DNA of 64,000 nt from Bacillota bacterium. GTDB taxonomy: Bacteria > Bacillota > Clostridia > Oscillospirales > Ruminococcaceae. A model generated the notes under the pieces. It searched no databases. It was not told where the DNA came from and was given only the letters and a program-made list of their open reading frames with translations. The position numbers were made by a program, and so were the translations under genes. Shown here in pieces: positions 17,512 to 26,324 of the stretch. The stretch spans positions 186,001 through 250,000 of the forward strand of contig JAEZDD010000004.1 in NCBI GenBank assembly GCA_023429785.1, read 5' to 3'. Each line of letters starts with the position of its first letter. The stretch's first letter is position 1.

Positions 17512-18672
17512 TCAGCCCAAAACCTTTGACTTTATGCTGATATCATAAGTCAAATCAGATAACACATCCTCATAGCTGTCTTTCATAGCCAAATAAAAAT
17601 CCTTTTCATAAAACTTCAGGTAATTTTCAATACCGAGGGCATCTGCCTTATTAGCTTTGATTGTCGCCTCAATTGCACTTTCGCATTGTGACATAATGAG
17701 TCGGTTTATCTCGTTTTCTATTGCTTCATCGGATTTTAGCTTGGAACCATCACCCTGTCCAAGGATATCGACCGCCTTTGCCTTGACTTTGATGTCGGCG
17801 TGCATGACCACCTTCTTGTCAACTATTTCCGGACGGAGGTTGACATTCGCCTTTTGAATGTCTATGCCGATTTTTTCACCATTGATTGAAACGGTCAGAA
17901 ACATCCCCGAAACGTCGTTGCTAAGCCACTTTATGCCCTGTGTTTCTGTTGTGTTAAGCTCGGCTATTACCTTTCCGTTTTTAATCAGAGCAGTGGTGGT
18001 GGCTGTCACTAAATCAGGGTTTGTATCCTTTCCGGTATCTGAATCCTTTTTGGCAGCCGGCAAAACCTCGGGCGAGGCTTTTATTGCATTAACAATAGGG
18101 AGAGTGGTTGTCCTTTGCAACGACATCAAATCAGAAATAACAGTGACGAGCTGAGATTTTCTCGCCGTTCCGTTTTTAATAGATAAGTTGAGGATATCCT
18201 TCATCCTTTGAGCACTGATTATGCCTTTTGAAAGCTCAAGATTAACAAGGTCATAGGCATCCCCACCAGACATAACAATATCTATGCCGGGGAAGGTCAT
18301 TGTATCCTTGACAAAATATCTCAGAACTTCCTCAAGGTCGTCGTTTTTAATGCTCTGACCGAGGATAATAAGATTGTTGTGGCCTAGAAAAATCTGTTTC
18401 CCTTGCTTTAGCTCGGCATTTTTTAAAGCATCAGAGATGGTATAGCCGTCAGAGATTATTGTTTTGACTGAAAGCCCGCCGACCTCGGTCGTCGAGCCGC
18501 CCTGAGGGTTAAACACCTGTAGGGAAAGCTTAAAGCCGGATGCGGACTTGTCAATCCCCACAGCCTGAACAATAGCTCGTTCGTCCACTTGAACAATATC
18601 AGAGCAGGCAGTAAGCAAGGTAAGAGAAGCGCATAAGAAAATCGAAGATAAAACAGCTTTAATTTTTTTCAT
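17512..18672 (-). CDS. gerAC: Ger(x)C family germinant receptor lipoprotein (GerAC-like)
   Basis: The C subunit of a GerA-type spore germinant receptor, anchored to the outer face of the inner spore membrane. The 386 residues start with a lipoprotein signal (MKKIKAVLSSIFL, lipobox LLTAC with Cys23) and continue with the family pattern VDERAIVQAVGIDKS. It follows the B subunit by 11 bases, completing the order A-B-C. An AAGGA lies ahead of the ATG. The germinant it responds to cannot be inferred. Confidence 0.93.
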   Translation of the reverse strand: MKKIKAVLSSIFLCASLTLLTACSDIVQVDERAIVQAVGIDKSASGFKLSLQVFNPQGGSTTEVGGLSVKTIISDGYTISDALKNAELKQGKQIFLGHNNLIILGQSIKNDDLEEVLRYFVKDTMTFPGIDIVMSGGDAYDLVNLELSKGIISAQRMKDILNLSIKNGTARKSQLVTVISDLMSLQRTTTLPIVNAIKASPEVLPAAKKDSDTGKDTNPDLVTATTTALIKNGKVIAELNTTETQGIKWLSNDVSGMFLTVSINGEKIGIDIQKANVNLRPEIVDKKVVMHADIKVKAKAVDILGQGDGSKLKSDEAIENEINRLIMSQCESAIEATIKANKADALGIENYLKFYEKDFYLAMKDSYEDVLSDLTYDISIKSKVLG

Positions 18673-18683
18673 ATAAAATCCTT

Positions 18684-19751
18684 CTAGCCGGGCTTTTTTA
18701 TAATGCTTTTCCGCGACAAAAAAGCAATAAACAGTGGGATGATAGTCACCATTAAGATTAATATCGGAGTGGCAAGATGCTCGTCATAAAAATTATCGGC
18801 GAAATTTAAATGAAGCGCAAAGGGAACGGTTATGGCAACAGTGCCGACAGTAACAGCAAGCTTGATGTATTGCGTTTTATAGCGGGCAAAAATATTTTCG
18901 ACACAAAGGCTTGCCAATGAAATGAATACAGCAATACTGACCACGGCACAAAATGTCCATTCGACCATATATAAAGCGTCAAAGCGTTCAAAGAAGGAGG
19001 TTTTTGAGTATGCACCGACAGTGAAGAAGGGGAGCGCAATGCTCTTAACATAATTCCCGAGAATTGTGGTGTATAAAAACACAATCAAATCAATTACGAT
19101 AAGCTTTAGTCCAAGAAAGATGTAAGCCCCCTTGGCAAAGGACTTGTCAATTTTGGGGAGGAGGATGGCAATGGCTGAAAGCTCTGTATTCAAGCCAATC
19201 CCCTTATAAGCAATGACGATTATTTTTTTTGTTGTATCATCAGCAACAAGGTTGAGGTTCAAATAGTTAATATGCCCCTCTAAAGCGAGAATCATTGAAA
19301 TAATCATGATAACAAAGCCGACAAAAACAAGGGTCGAGCTTCGCCCCAAAGCCTCAATACCGAGCAGGGCGCCATAGCCTGCTACTATTGCTATTGAAAT
19401 GACGATAAAAATTCCGCTTTGGACAGAGGGGAAAGCTTCGGACATAAAAAAGGCAAAATAACGGATATCTCTCAACGAAATCATTATAAAATACAAGGTA
19501 TAAAGTATACTTACGGCATAACCAAATGCTTTTGAATGATTGAAGGCAAGCTCACAAACGCTTCTGCCGGGGTGTTTTATATATATCCATACGAATGGAA
19601 TAATCATGACTGCCTGAATCAGAGTCGAGATAGCCATAGCAATCATGATAGTTGCACCGTTCGCATCAGAAAAGGGATTATAGCTCATTATTTTAAAAAC
19701 GCGACATAAAAATAAAATCATTATCATTTGACCATAGCTAATTTTTTTCAT
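18684..19751 (-). CDS. gerAB: GerAB/YndE-type germinant receptor permease subunit
   Basis: A 355-residue, about ten-helix protein of the endospore germination permease family (APC superfamily), thought to bind the germinant within the membrane. It begins ISYGQMIMILFLCRVFKIM, a family-like start, and is hydrophobic throughout. GGAG lies 6 bases before the ATG. The gene is 41 bases after gerAA and 11 before gerAC, so one operon is likely. Which amino acid or nutrient it senses is not visible. Confidence 0.93.
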   Translation of the reverse strand: MKKISYGQMIMILFLCRVFKIMSYNPFSDANGATIMIAMAISTLIQAVMIIPFVWIYIKHPGRSVCELAFNHSKAFGYAVSILYTLYFIMISLRDIRYFAFFMSEAFPSVQSGIFIVISIAIVAGYGALLGIEALGRSSTLVFVGFVIMIISMILALEGHINYLNLNLVADDTTKKIIVIAYKGIGLNTELSAIAILLPKIDKSFAKGAYIFLGLKLIVIDLIVFLYTTILGNYVKSIALPFFTVGAYSKTSFFERFDALYMVEWTFCAVVSIAVFISLASLCVENIFARYKTQYIKLAVTVGTVAITVPFALHLNFADNFYDEHLATPILILMVTIIPLFIAFLSRKSIIKKPG

Positions 19752-19792
19752 TTAAAACTCCAGACATAAAAAATTAAGGGAATTTCTAAGCT

Positions 19793-21304
19793 TTACTTAC
19801 TGTCCTTATAGCTTGTAACACCTTTGAGATTTTCAATAATAGTTGCATCCTTTTCGAGCGTTTTAAAGCTCATACGGATTAATACATCCTTCATTGCCTT
19901 TAGTGTGAAAGGTGCCAGAGGGGCGGTATAGGGAATTCCGAAGGTCTCCATAGAGCAGATGTTGAACAAAACAAGTGCTGTTAATAAGGCTACTCCATAA
20001 AGTCCAAGATATCCGCCGGCAAAAATAAAAAGAAAACGCAAAACAGAAACCTGTTGATTTAAATTTGGGATGACAAAAGAGCTTGTTGCTGTCAGACCAA
20101 GAATAATGAGCAGGGGTGTGCTGATTAGCCCTGACGAAACGGCAGCATCACCGATGACAAGCCCGCCGACTATCCCGACAGCAGAGCCGACGACCTTTGG
20201 CATTCGTATTCCCGCCTCTCGGATTATTTCATATAAAAGGATAACAATAACGGCCTCAATGGTCAGATTAAAGGGCGTTAGCTCCTGAGCTGCTGAGAGA
20301 TTAAGCAAAAGTGAATGCGTGAACATCTCAGGATGAAACGTCGCAATAGCAACATAAAGACCGGGCAGAACCATCGCGAGAAAGACGGCGAAATATTTCA
20401 GCCATCGTATATATGTCCCATAAAAAGGGCGGTTTGAATAGTCGTCAAGGGTTTGAAAATTCTCTATGAAAAGTGTCGGAACAATGATTGCGAAGGGGGT
20501 TCCGTCAACAAGAACAGCCACTCTGCCCTCATTGATTTTAGCGCATAAAACGTCGGGGCGCTGAGTTGTGCTTACCCCTGAAAAAATTGACAGGGTATTA
20601 GATTCAAGAAAAGGCTCGATATATCCGCCCGCCAGAATAATTTCAAGGTCAACCTTAGAGAGATTGCCTTTGATTTGCTTCACGAGCTTTGCTGGCGCCT
20701 TGTCGGTCATATATACAAGACAGATGTCAGTCTGACTTTTTGCCCCAAGCGGGAACAATTCGAATTTCAAAAGTGGGGTTTTTAATCTTCGCCTGATAAG
20801 CGACATATTCGTCCGGACAACCTCGACGAAGCCGTCCTGAGAGCCTTGAAGGTTTGCTTCCGTTGTCGGCTCGGAGACGCTGCGCTTCTCATAGCCCTGA
20901 ATTCCAAGACAAATCGCGCTGTTGACGCCATTCACAAGAATTATCACGAAGCCCGACATTAAAAAGTGAATTAATTCACCAAAAGTATAGCTCATTGCCC
21001 TGTCCAGGCTCATTATATTGAAGCTTTGAAGCTGAGTGAAAACATCCTCCGGTGTTGAGCCTTGTGCCAGGTTAATATTAGCAAGCGGACGAAAAATCAG
21101 CTCAGTGCACATACTTGTTGAAACCATTCCCTCAAGGCTGACAAGAGAGCATTTATGCCCGGAAACGATTAGCTGATTTATAAGAAGGTCAGACGAATTG
21201 TCCATTATTGTACGGATATTTATTAAATTTTCTGAAAGGTCATTGGATAATTTTACATCCTTAAAGCTTGTTGAATCAGGGATATTGACTGAATTGTTTT
21301 TCAT
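19793..21304 (-). CDS. gerAA: GerA family germinant receptor subunit A
   Basis: The A subunit of the receptor: a soluble N-terminal region (about 1-290), then several membrane helices and a short C-terminal tail. Typical motifs are visible, such as LINQLIVSGHKCSLVSLEGMVS, GGYIEPFLESN, and VAVLVDGTPFAIIVPTLFIENFQ before the first helix. I start at ATG 21304 behind GGGAGG (503 residues) rather than the TTG four codons upstream, which overlaps the RBS. A forespore (sigma-G) promoter is expected but I could not find a convincing match in the 100 bases upstream. Confidence 0.94.
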   Translation of the reverse strand: MKNNSVNIPDSTSFKDVKLSNDLSENLINIRTIMDNSSDLLINQLIVSGHKCSLVSLEGMVSTSMCTELIFRPLANINLAQGSTPEDVFTQLQSFNIMSLDRAMSYTFGELIHFLMSGFVIILVNGVNSAICLGIQGYEKRSVSEPTTEANLQGSQDGFVEVVRTNMSLIRRRLKTPLLKFELFPLGAKSQTDICLVYMTDKAPAKLVKQIKGNLSKVDLEIILAGGYIEPFLESNTLSIFSGVSTTQRPDVLCAKINEGRVAVLVDGTPFAIIVPTLFIENFQTLDDYSNRPFYGTYIRWLKYFAVFLAMVLPGLYVAIATFHPEMFTHSLLLNLSAAQELTPFNLTIEAVIVILLYEIIREAGIRMPKVVGSAVGIVGGLVIGDAAVSSGLISTPLLIILGLTATSSFVIPNLNQQVSVLRFLFIFAGGYLGLYGVALLTALVLFNICSMETFGIPYTAPLAPFTLKAMKDVLIRMSFKTLEKDATIIENLKGVTSYKDSK

Positions 21305-21418
21305 AACGCCTCCCAAAATAATGATATTACATTATTTGACTTAATGCGGGAAATATACGTTTTAGAAAAACAATGAATTTTTTAAAAAAGATTGATTAAT
21401 ATAGAATAAGGTGATGAA

Positions 21419-22093
21419 ATGCTGATTGTATTAATTAGAGCAATTATACTATATGTATTAATAATTTTTTCAATAAGATTAATGGGGAAAAGGCAGATAG
21501 GCGAGCTTCAGCCCTCTGAGCTTGTTATAACCATTTTAGTTTCGAATATTGCGACGCTCCCCATCGAGGACCTAAATCTCCCTATGCTGATGGGGATAAT
21601 CCCGATTCTTGCCCTCGTCAGCCTTGATGTAATAATGTCGGCAGTCAGTCTTAAATCAAGGTTCATCAGAAAAATTGTTTCAGGCACGCCAAAAATAATA
21701 ATAAAGGACGGGATACTCGACCAGAATATGCTAAGGGACTTGAGGTTTTCGATTGACGATTTGATGGAGGCTTTAAGAGAGTATAGCATTTTTGACATAA
21801 ATGAGGTTCAGTTCGCTGTTGTTGAAACAACGGGAAGTGTTAACATATATCAAAAGTATCAGAATCAACCCTGCACAGCAGGAATGCTGGAGCTTGAGGG
21901 GAAAACAAAAAACCCCCATCAATTAATAATTGATGACGGTGAATTGGTTGAAAATTCATTGGAATTATTAAAGCTTGGTGAGGGCTGGCTAATGGGAATA
22001 CTGAGCGATAACGGGGTTTGCATAAAAGATGTATTTATAATGACGGCAGATGAAACGGGAGCGTTCAATTTGATAAAAAGAGAGCTGAAATAA
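21419..22093 (+). CDS. DUF421/YetF family membrane protein
   Basis: A 224-residue protein with three N-terminal helices, the typical MGKRQIGELQPSELVITILVSNIA segment (given here only in part: RLMGKRQIGELQPSEL), and a soluble C-terminal YetF domain with IIIKDGILDQNMLRDLRFS. Members of this family have been linked to spore membrane functions in Bacillus. It is divergent from the gerA operon (about 115 bases between starts) and is followed 1 base later by a DUF4363 gene, a pairing that is common in Clostridia. The molecular role is unknown. Confidence 0.88.
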   Translation: MLIVLIRAIILYVLIIFSIRLMGKRQIGELQPSELVITILVSNIATLPIEDLNLPMLMGIIPILALVSLDVIMSAVSLKSRFIRKIVSGTPKIIIKDGILDQNMLRDLRFSIDDLMEALREYSIFDINEVQFAVVETTGSVNIYQKYQNQPCTAGMLELEGKTKNPHQLIIDDGELVENSLELLKLGEGWLMGILSDNGVCIKDVFIMTADETGAFNLIKRELK

Positions 22094-22094
22094 A

Positions 22095-22472
22095 ATGCGA
22101 AGAGTCAGACTGTGCAGCGGGATTTTGATAGTGATACTGATAGCATCAATACTAATGCTTTTACTGCTGAGGTCATATAATCAAGAGCTAAACACAAAAA
22201 TAGATGAGGCAATAGAATTGTGGCATGGAAATATGAAGGAAGAAACCTTAGAAAAAGTCGATGAGATAACAAAGCTCTGGGCAAAATACAGCGTCAGAAT
22301 GTCATTCATGGTTCAGGCCGATAAAATGGAGCATATCAGCGCGTCAGTCGCAAGGCTAAAGCCGCTTCTTGAATGCGGAAGCGATGAGTTCTATTCAGAG
22401 TGCGAAAGCATCAGATTTTCGACAAATCTGATTTACGACAATCATTTCCCGCAACTGCACAGCATTTTTTAG
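22095..22472 (+). CDS. DUF4363 family protein
   Basis: A 125-residue protein with one N-terminal membrane helix (about 7-25) and a helical extracytoplasmic domain (WAKYSVRMSFMVQADKMEHI) typical of DUF4363. The ATG follows the DUF421 stop by one base, so the two are probably translated together and may act as partners. No catalytic motif is visible. It converges with nrdR, whose stop codon begins one base after its own. Confidence 0.8.
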   Translation: MRRVRLCSGILIVILIASILMLLLLRSYNQELNTKIDEAIELWHGNMKEETLEKVDEITKLWAKYSVRMSFMVQADKMEHISASVARLKPLLECGSDEFYSECESIRFSTNLIYDNHFPQLHSIF

Positions 22473-22473
22473 C

Positions 22474-22917
22474 CTAACAGTCAAGCTCGGAAATAATATT
22501 TATAAAGCTTTCTAAATCACTGAAATCCTTATAAACAGAAGCAAAGCGAACATAAGCGACAAGGTCAAGCTTTTTAAGCCCGGAAAGAACCATATCGCCG
22601 ATTTCAACAGTAGTAACCTGATTCTTCAGCTGATTCGCATAAAAATTTTCAATATCATCAACTAAAAAGCTGACCTGCTCAAGACTGATAGGTCGCTTTT
22701 TAATTGCATTCAAAATACCTTTGATTAGCTTATCACGGTCAAAAGGCTCAAAAGTCCCATCTCTTTTAAAAACCATCAGCATAGGCTTTTCAATAATTTC
22801 ATATGTAGTGAAACGTTTCCCACAATTTGTGCATTCACGTCGACGACGCTTTCTGTCCTCGCTCGGGCGGGAATCTATAACCTTGGTATCCTCAAAACCG
22901 CAAAAAGGGCATTTCAT
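22474..22917 (-). CDS. nrdR: transcriptional repressor NrdR
   Basis: NrdR represses ribonucleotide reductase genes in response to ATP/dATP. The 147 residues start with the zinc ribbon (Cys3, Cys6, Cys29, Cys32; MKCPFCGFEDTKVIDSR) and the basic RKRRRREC stretch, then the ATP-cone domain (VFKRDGTFEPFDRDKLIKGI). The linker between the cysteine pairs is two residues shorter than in many NrdRs. AAGGAG precedes the ATG. No nrd genes are in the window, so targets lie elsewhere. Confidence 0.96.
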   Translation of the reverse strand: MKCPFCGFEDTKVIDSRPSEDRKRRRRECTNCGKRFTTYEIIEKPMLMVFKRDGTFEPFDRDKLIKGILNAIKKRPISLEQVSFLVDDIENFYANQLKNQVTTVEIGDMVLSGLKKLDLVAYVRFASVYKDFSDLESFINIISELDC

Positions 22918-22951
22918 ATTTAATCTCCTTAAAATTTAAAAGCAAAGCACG

Positions 22952-23296
22952 CTAGCTTAAACCATACTTTTCTTCTAAAAAATCCTCAACGATATCCTTT
23001 AAGCTGATTGGAGTAACAGCATTGCAAGCTATTAAATCAAAAAGCTCCTTAGCCATCTCAATATTTGAAGTAATATTAAGAATTTTTGATTTTTCATCAT
23101 AGCCAAACAAAGAACATTCAATCTCGATACCATAGGTTATGACATTTTGGTCCTCAATATCACATTCACTCTCAATCAGGCTGTAAATTAACTTTTTATT
23201 AGCGTGTTCTGAAACAAGAATAGGCTTTTCTGATGAATAATGGATAACAGTGATATTTTTCTCCTGAACATTTTCAACTCTTTCTGCCAGACTCAT
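22952..23296 (-). CDS. DUF6514 family protein (hypothetical)
   Basis: A 114-residue acidic soluble protein resembling DUF6514, a clostridial family of unknown role. It contains the stretch YGIEIECSLFGYDEKSKILN and ends in a short helix (EDFLEEKYGLS). AAGGA lies ahead of the ATG. It is 34 bases upstream of nrdR on the same strand and may share its transcript. The family call is from memory of the pattern and is only moderately sure. Confidence 0.6.
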   Translation of the reverse strand: MSLAERVENVQEKNITVIHYSSEKPILVSEHANKKLIYSLIESECDIEDQNVITYGIEIECSLFGYDEKSKILNITSNIEMAKELFDLIACNAVTPISLKDIVEDFLEEKYGLS

Positions 23297-23452
23297 AGAA
23301 ACACATCCTTCATAGTTGTTGTGTTTCTATTATACATAAAATTTAACTAAAATAAAGTTACAATTATCGCAGAATAACAATAAATTCGACGGAAATATGT
23401 AATAAATAAACATAAAAATGTAAAAACGTTTGTAAATAACTCCAATAAAAAT

Positions 23453-24259
23453 TTAATTTTGTGAGATATCACAAATATAATTTATAATATCTCTAAAATA
23501 AAACAAATTTTCTGATAAATCATTAATATGCTTATACCCGCTACAATATAGCTCTAAAATAATACTACCTGTAAATGAAATGTCGATTAACTTGTTAACA
23601 AATTTATCAAATTCAAGATTACCCAGCCCGATTAGCTGACAATCGCCTTTTTCGGAGTGGTCGCTTAGATGAATGTGAACAATTTTATCGCCAATTTTAT
23701 CGAGAAATTCATATGGATTGTATCCCTTTCGAACCGCTTGCTTTGTGTCAAAAACGAATTTAGCACTGTCTCCAAGCGCTTTTGACATTCTGATAAGAAA
23801 ATCGAGGTCGCCGCTTGTGCATCTCGAAACATTCTCCTGAGCGACCGTTATTCCATATTGCTTCCCTAAATCGTATAAGCCCTTGTATCTCTCAAAATAA
23901 AGCTCATCAGATACAGGATTTTGAAGCTTATTTCCGTGAAAAACGAAAATCTTAGCATCCAGTAAATTCATCACTTCAAAATACTTTTTGTAATAGTCTA
24001 AAATATCTAAATAACGGCGGTCATATTGTGTGAAAAACATCATTGGTTCAATTCCACAAGTATATGGGTGAATAGACGAAACTTTCATCCCGTGTGAGTC
24101 AATAATAGATTTCAGCTGATTAACGAAGCCTTTTTCAAGCTCGCTATGAGTATTGAAAAAAATTTCAACAAGGTCAACATTCCTTATGGCTAGCTCATAT
24201 AATGCATTCTCCAAAAGCTTTGGATATAAACAAGCGGTTGAAATTCCAGAAGTAATCAT
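23453..24259 (-). CDS. sugar phosphate isomerase/epimerase-like TIM-barrel protein
   Basis: A 268-residue AP-endonuclease-2/xylose isomerase-like TIM barrel. Typical elements are DLVEIFFN near the N-terminus, IFVFHGNK, VAQENVSR, FVFDTKQA with an aspartate, and KIVHIHLSDH, which together would form a metal site (Glu, Asp, His). The start at ATG 24259 has GAAAGGG 5 bases ahead; an ATG 8 codons upstream has none. The substrate is unknown, as in most of this superfamily. It stands alone between the DUF6514-like gene and ldh. Confidence 0.8.
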   Translation of the reverse strand: MITSGISTACLYPKLLENALYELAIRNVDLVEIFFNTHSELEKGFVNQLKSIIDSHGMKVSSIHPYTCGIEPMMFFTQYDRRYLDILDYYKKYFEVMNLLDAKIFVFHGNKLQNPVSDELYFERYKGLYDLGKQYGITVAQENVSRCTSGDLDFLIRMSKALGDSAKFVFDTKQAVRKGYNPYEFLDKIGDKIVHIHLSDHSEKGDCQLIGLGNLEFDKFVNKLIDISFTGSIILELYCSGYKHINDLSENLFYFRDIINYICDISQN

Positions 24260-24395
24260 ACAAGCCCTTTCAATAAATCGCATTTATTACCATTATTATA
24301 CTACTTGAAAATGTGTTTGTCAATTATTTTTATACAATATATTGTGCTTATTGTAATATTTTTACAAATACCGACAGTATATATTGTCAAAATTT

Positions 24396-25340
24396 TTACA
24401 AGGCTAATTCCGAGATGATTTCCTTCAGAAGCTTCGCAGAAGCGGTGAGCTTTTGCATTTCATCATCGCTGAGAGGGATATCAAGAACCTTTTCAACCCC
24501 GTTTAAGCCAACAATAGCCGGAACCCCAAGACAAAGGTCGTTTTGCGAATAATGATTTTCTAAATAGCAGGATACAGGGAGGACAGAATGCTGATTTTTC
24601 ACGATACACTGAGCAATACGAGTGACGCCCATAGCTATAGCATAATAGGTCGCGCCTTTTTTTTCAATTATTTCATAGGCGCTGTTCTTGACCTCCTCAT
24701 AGATTTTCTCAAGGTCATGTCGGCAGCATGAGCCGTCAACAGTGTTGCAGAAGCCCTGAAGGTCTATTCCCGAAACGTTTGCGCTGCTCCATACAGCCAG
24801 CTCGCTGTCCCCATGCTCACCGATGATAAAAGCATGGATGCTCCGACTGTCAACGTTGAGGTGTTCGCCTAGAAGATACTTTAAACGGGCGGCATCGAGG
24901 ACAGTACCCGTGCCGAAAACCCGATTATTAGGGAAGCCGGAAAGCTTTAACGCCACATATGTCAGAATATCGACAGGATTAGACACAATTAATAGTATCG
25001 CCTCTGTGTTAACGGCAGTAATTTGTGGAATAATAGATTTGAAAATGTTTGCATTTTGCTTCACTAAGTCAATTCTTGTTTGATTTGGTTTTTGTGCGGC
25101 TCCGGCAGTAATGATAATCAAGGCGCAGTCGCTTATGTCTGAATAGGTTCCGGAATTAATCTTCATTGAATGAATGAAAGGCAGACCGTGGTTTAAGTCC
25201 ATCGCCTCCCCCTCCGCCTTTTTCGTGTCTGCATCTATTAACACTATTTCAGAAAAAAGCCCGCTTTGAACAAGTGAAAACGCCGTTGAAGCACCAACAG
25301 CTCCACAACCAATTATTGCACATTTTTGAATATTAACCAT
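24396..25340 (-). CDS. ldh: L-lactate dehydrogenase
   Basis: NADH-dependent reduction of pyruvate to L-lactate at the end of glycolysis. The 314-residue protein begins MVNIQKCAIIGCGAVG, with the Rossmann glycine motif at about 11-16, the substrate-specificity loop AQKPNQTR (a Gln as in lactate rather than an Arg as in malate dehydrogenases), NPVDI, and the catalytic IGEHGDSE (His176). I use ATG 25340 behind GAGGTG; the GTG three codons upstream overlaps that RBS. It lies alone, divergent from spoVT. Confidence 0.93.
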   Translation of the reverse strand: MVNIQKCAIIGCGAVGASTAFSLVQSGLFSEIVLIDADTKKAEGEAMDLNHGLPFIHSMKINSGTYSDISDCALIIITAGAAQKPNQTRIDLVKQNANIFKSIIPQITAVNTEAILLIVSNPVDILTYVALKLSGFPNNRVFGTGTVLDAARLKYLLGEHLNVDSRSIHAFIIGEHGDSELAVWSSANVSGIDLQGFCNTVDGSCCRHDLEKIYEEVKNSAYEIIEKKGATYYAIAMGVTRIAQCIVKNQHSVLPVSCYLENHYSQNDLCLGVPAIVGLNGVEKVLDIPLSDDEMQKLTASAKLLKEIISELAL

Positions 25341-25500
25341 TAGGCACACCTCATACTTTTTTAAAAATTTTTATATTAAGCATATAATTATCTTTTCGGT
25401 TATTATTTCAAAAATACAAGTATAATTATGCCTTTATCGCAAACACTAACGACACAATAGTTCAACATACAGTAATTCAATTTTTTATTTGGAGGTTTTT

Positions 25501-26043
25501 ATGAAGGCAACCGGTATTGTAAGAAGAATTGACGATTTGGGAAGAGTAGTTATCCCGAAAGAAATCAGAAGAACAATGAGAATCAGAGAGGGCGACCCAC
25601 TTGAAATTTATACCAGCAATGACGGAGAGGTAATTTTTAAAAAGTATTCGCCTATTAATGAGCTGTCAGGCGGTGCATCACAGGTTGCAGAGGTAATCCA
25701 CAAGATAGGGAGCGCGCCTGTTGTTGTTTTTGACAGAGACCATGTTGTTGCGGTAGCTGGAGTTCAGAAAAAGGAATTCAATGAGAGAAGAGTTTCACCG
25801 GCGCTCGAGGATTTATTAGAAAACAGAAAAAGCTACTTATTCAGTACTAAGAATGACAGCCGTTTAATGCCGGTTGAGGGAGTGAGCAAATACGCACTTG
25901 CTTGTTTCCCGATTATTTCAACAGGGGATGTAACAGGAGCAGTTGCTTTTTTATGTAATGATAATGATATTGTCGCAAGCGAAAATCATGCGATTCTGGC
26001 GCAAACAGCGGCAATGTTTTTAGGGAAACAAATAGAAGAATAA
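25501..26043 (+). CDS. spoVT: stage V sporulation protein T (SpoVT), AbrB-family regulator
   Basis: SpoVT is the forespore transcription factor that tunes sigma-G genes. The 180-residue protein has an N-terminal swapped-hairpin AbrB domain (MKATGIVRRIDDLGRVVIPK, residues 1-50) and a C-terminal GAF-like domain (about 55-178), the pattern that separates SpoVT from short AbrB proteins. Start ATG 25501 has GGAGG 5 bases ahead. A terminator follows directly. Together with the ger operon it supports a spore-forming host. I found no convincing sigma-G promoter by eye. Confidence 0.94.
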   Translation: MKATGIVRRIDDLGRVVIPKEIRRTMRIREGDPLEIYTSNDGEVIFKKYSPINELSGGASQVAEVIHKIGSAPVVVFDRDHVVAVAGVQKKEFNERRVSPALEDLLENRKSYLFSTKNDSRLMPVEGVSKYALACFPIISTGDVTGAVAFLCNDNDIVASENHAILAQTAAMFLGKQIEE

Positions 26044-26046
26044 ATA

Positions 26047-26079
26047 TAAAACCCCGTCATTTTATTGGCGGGGTTTATA
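26047..26079 (+). terminator. spoVT terminator
   Basis: AAACCCCG (26049-26056) pairs with CGGGGTTT (26069-26076) directly after the stop codon; the flanks are A/T only. Confidence 0.75.
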
Positions 26080-26266
26080 TGTAAAAGCAGGTACATATGA
26101 AGAGTAAGCGTGAAGCTCAAGCGAAAAATATAATTGAAAAAAACTAAAATAGTATATCAATACGGCAAAAAATATGATAAAATAATAGAAAGGGAATTCT
26201 TAAAAATCTTGTGAAATAATCAAAGGCTAAGGGAAAGCAGAATTTCAAGCTGACCTAGCTGTTTTA

Positions 26267-26295
26267 TTGACAATATTTTTAATGTGAGTTATTAT
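26267..26295 (+). promoter_or_regulatory. promoter of the sugar transferase gene
   Basis: TTGACA (26267-26272), a 17-base spacer and TATTAT (26290-26295), about 30 bases before the start codon. The rest of the 245-base gap before it (26080-26266) shows no gene beyond a 16-codon frame without RBS. Confidence 0.75.
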
Positions 26296-26324
26296 TTCTT
26301 TGTACAAAATTCAAATAGAAAAGA

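Noticed and set aside
21305..21418. Sigma-G promoter for the ger operon
   Set aside because: The best matches had wrong spacing or ran into the RBS, so none is reported.
26097..26147. A 16-codon frame between spoVT and the sugar transferase
   Set aside because: It has no proper RBS and no recognisable pattern.
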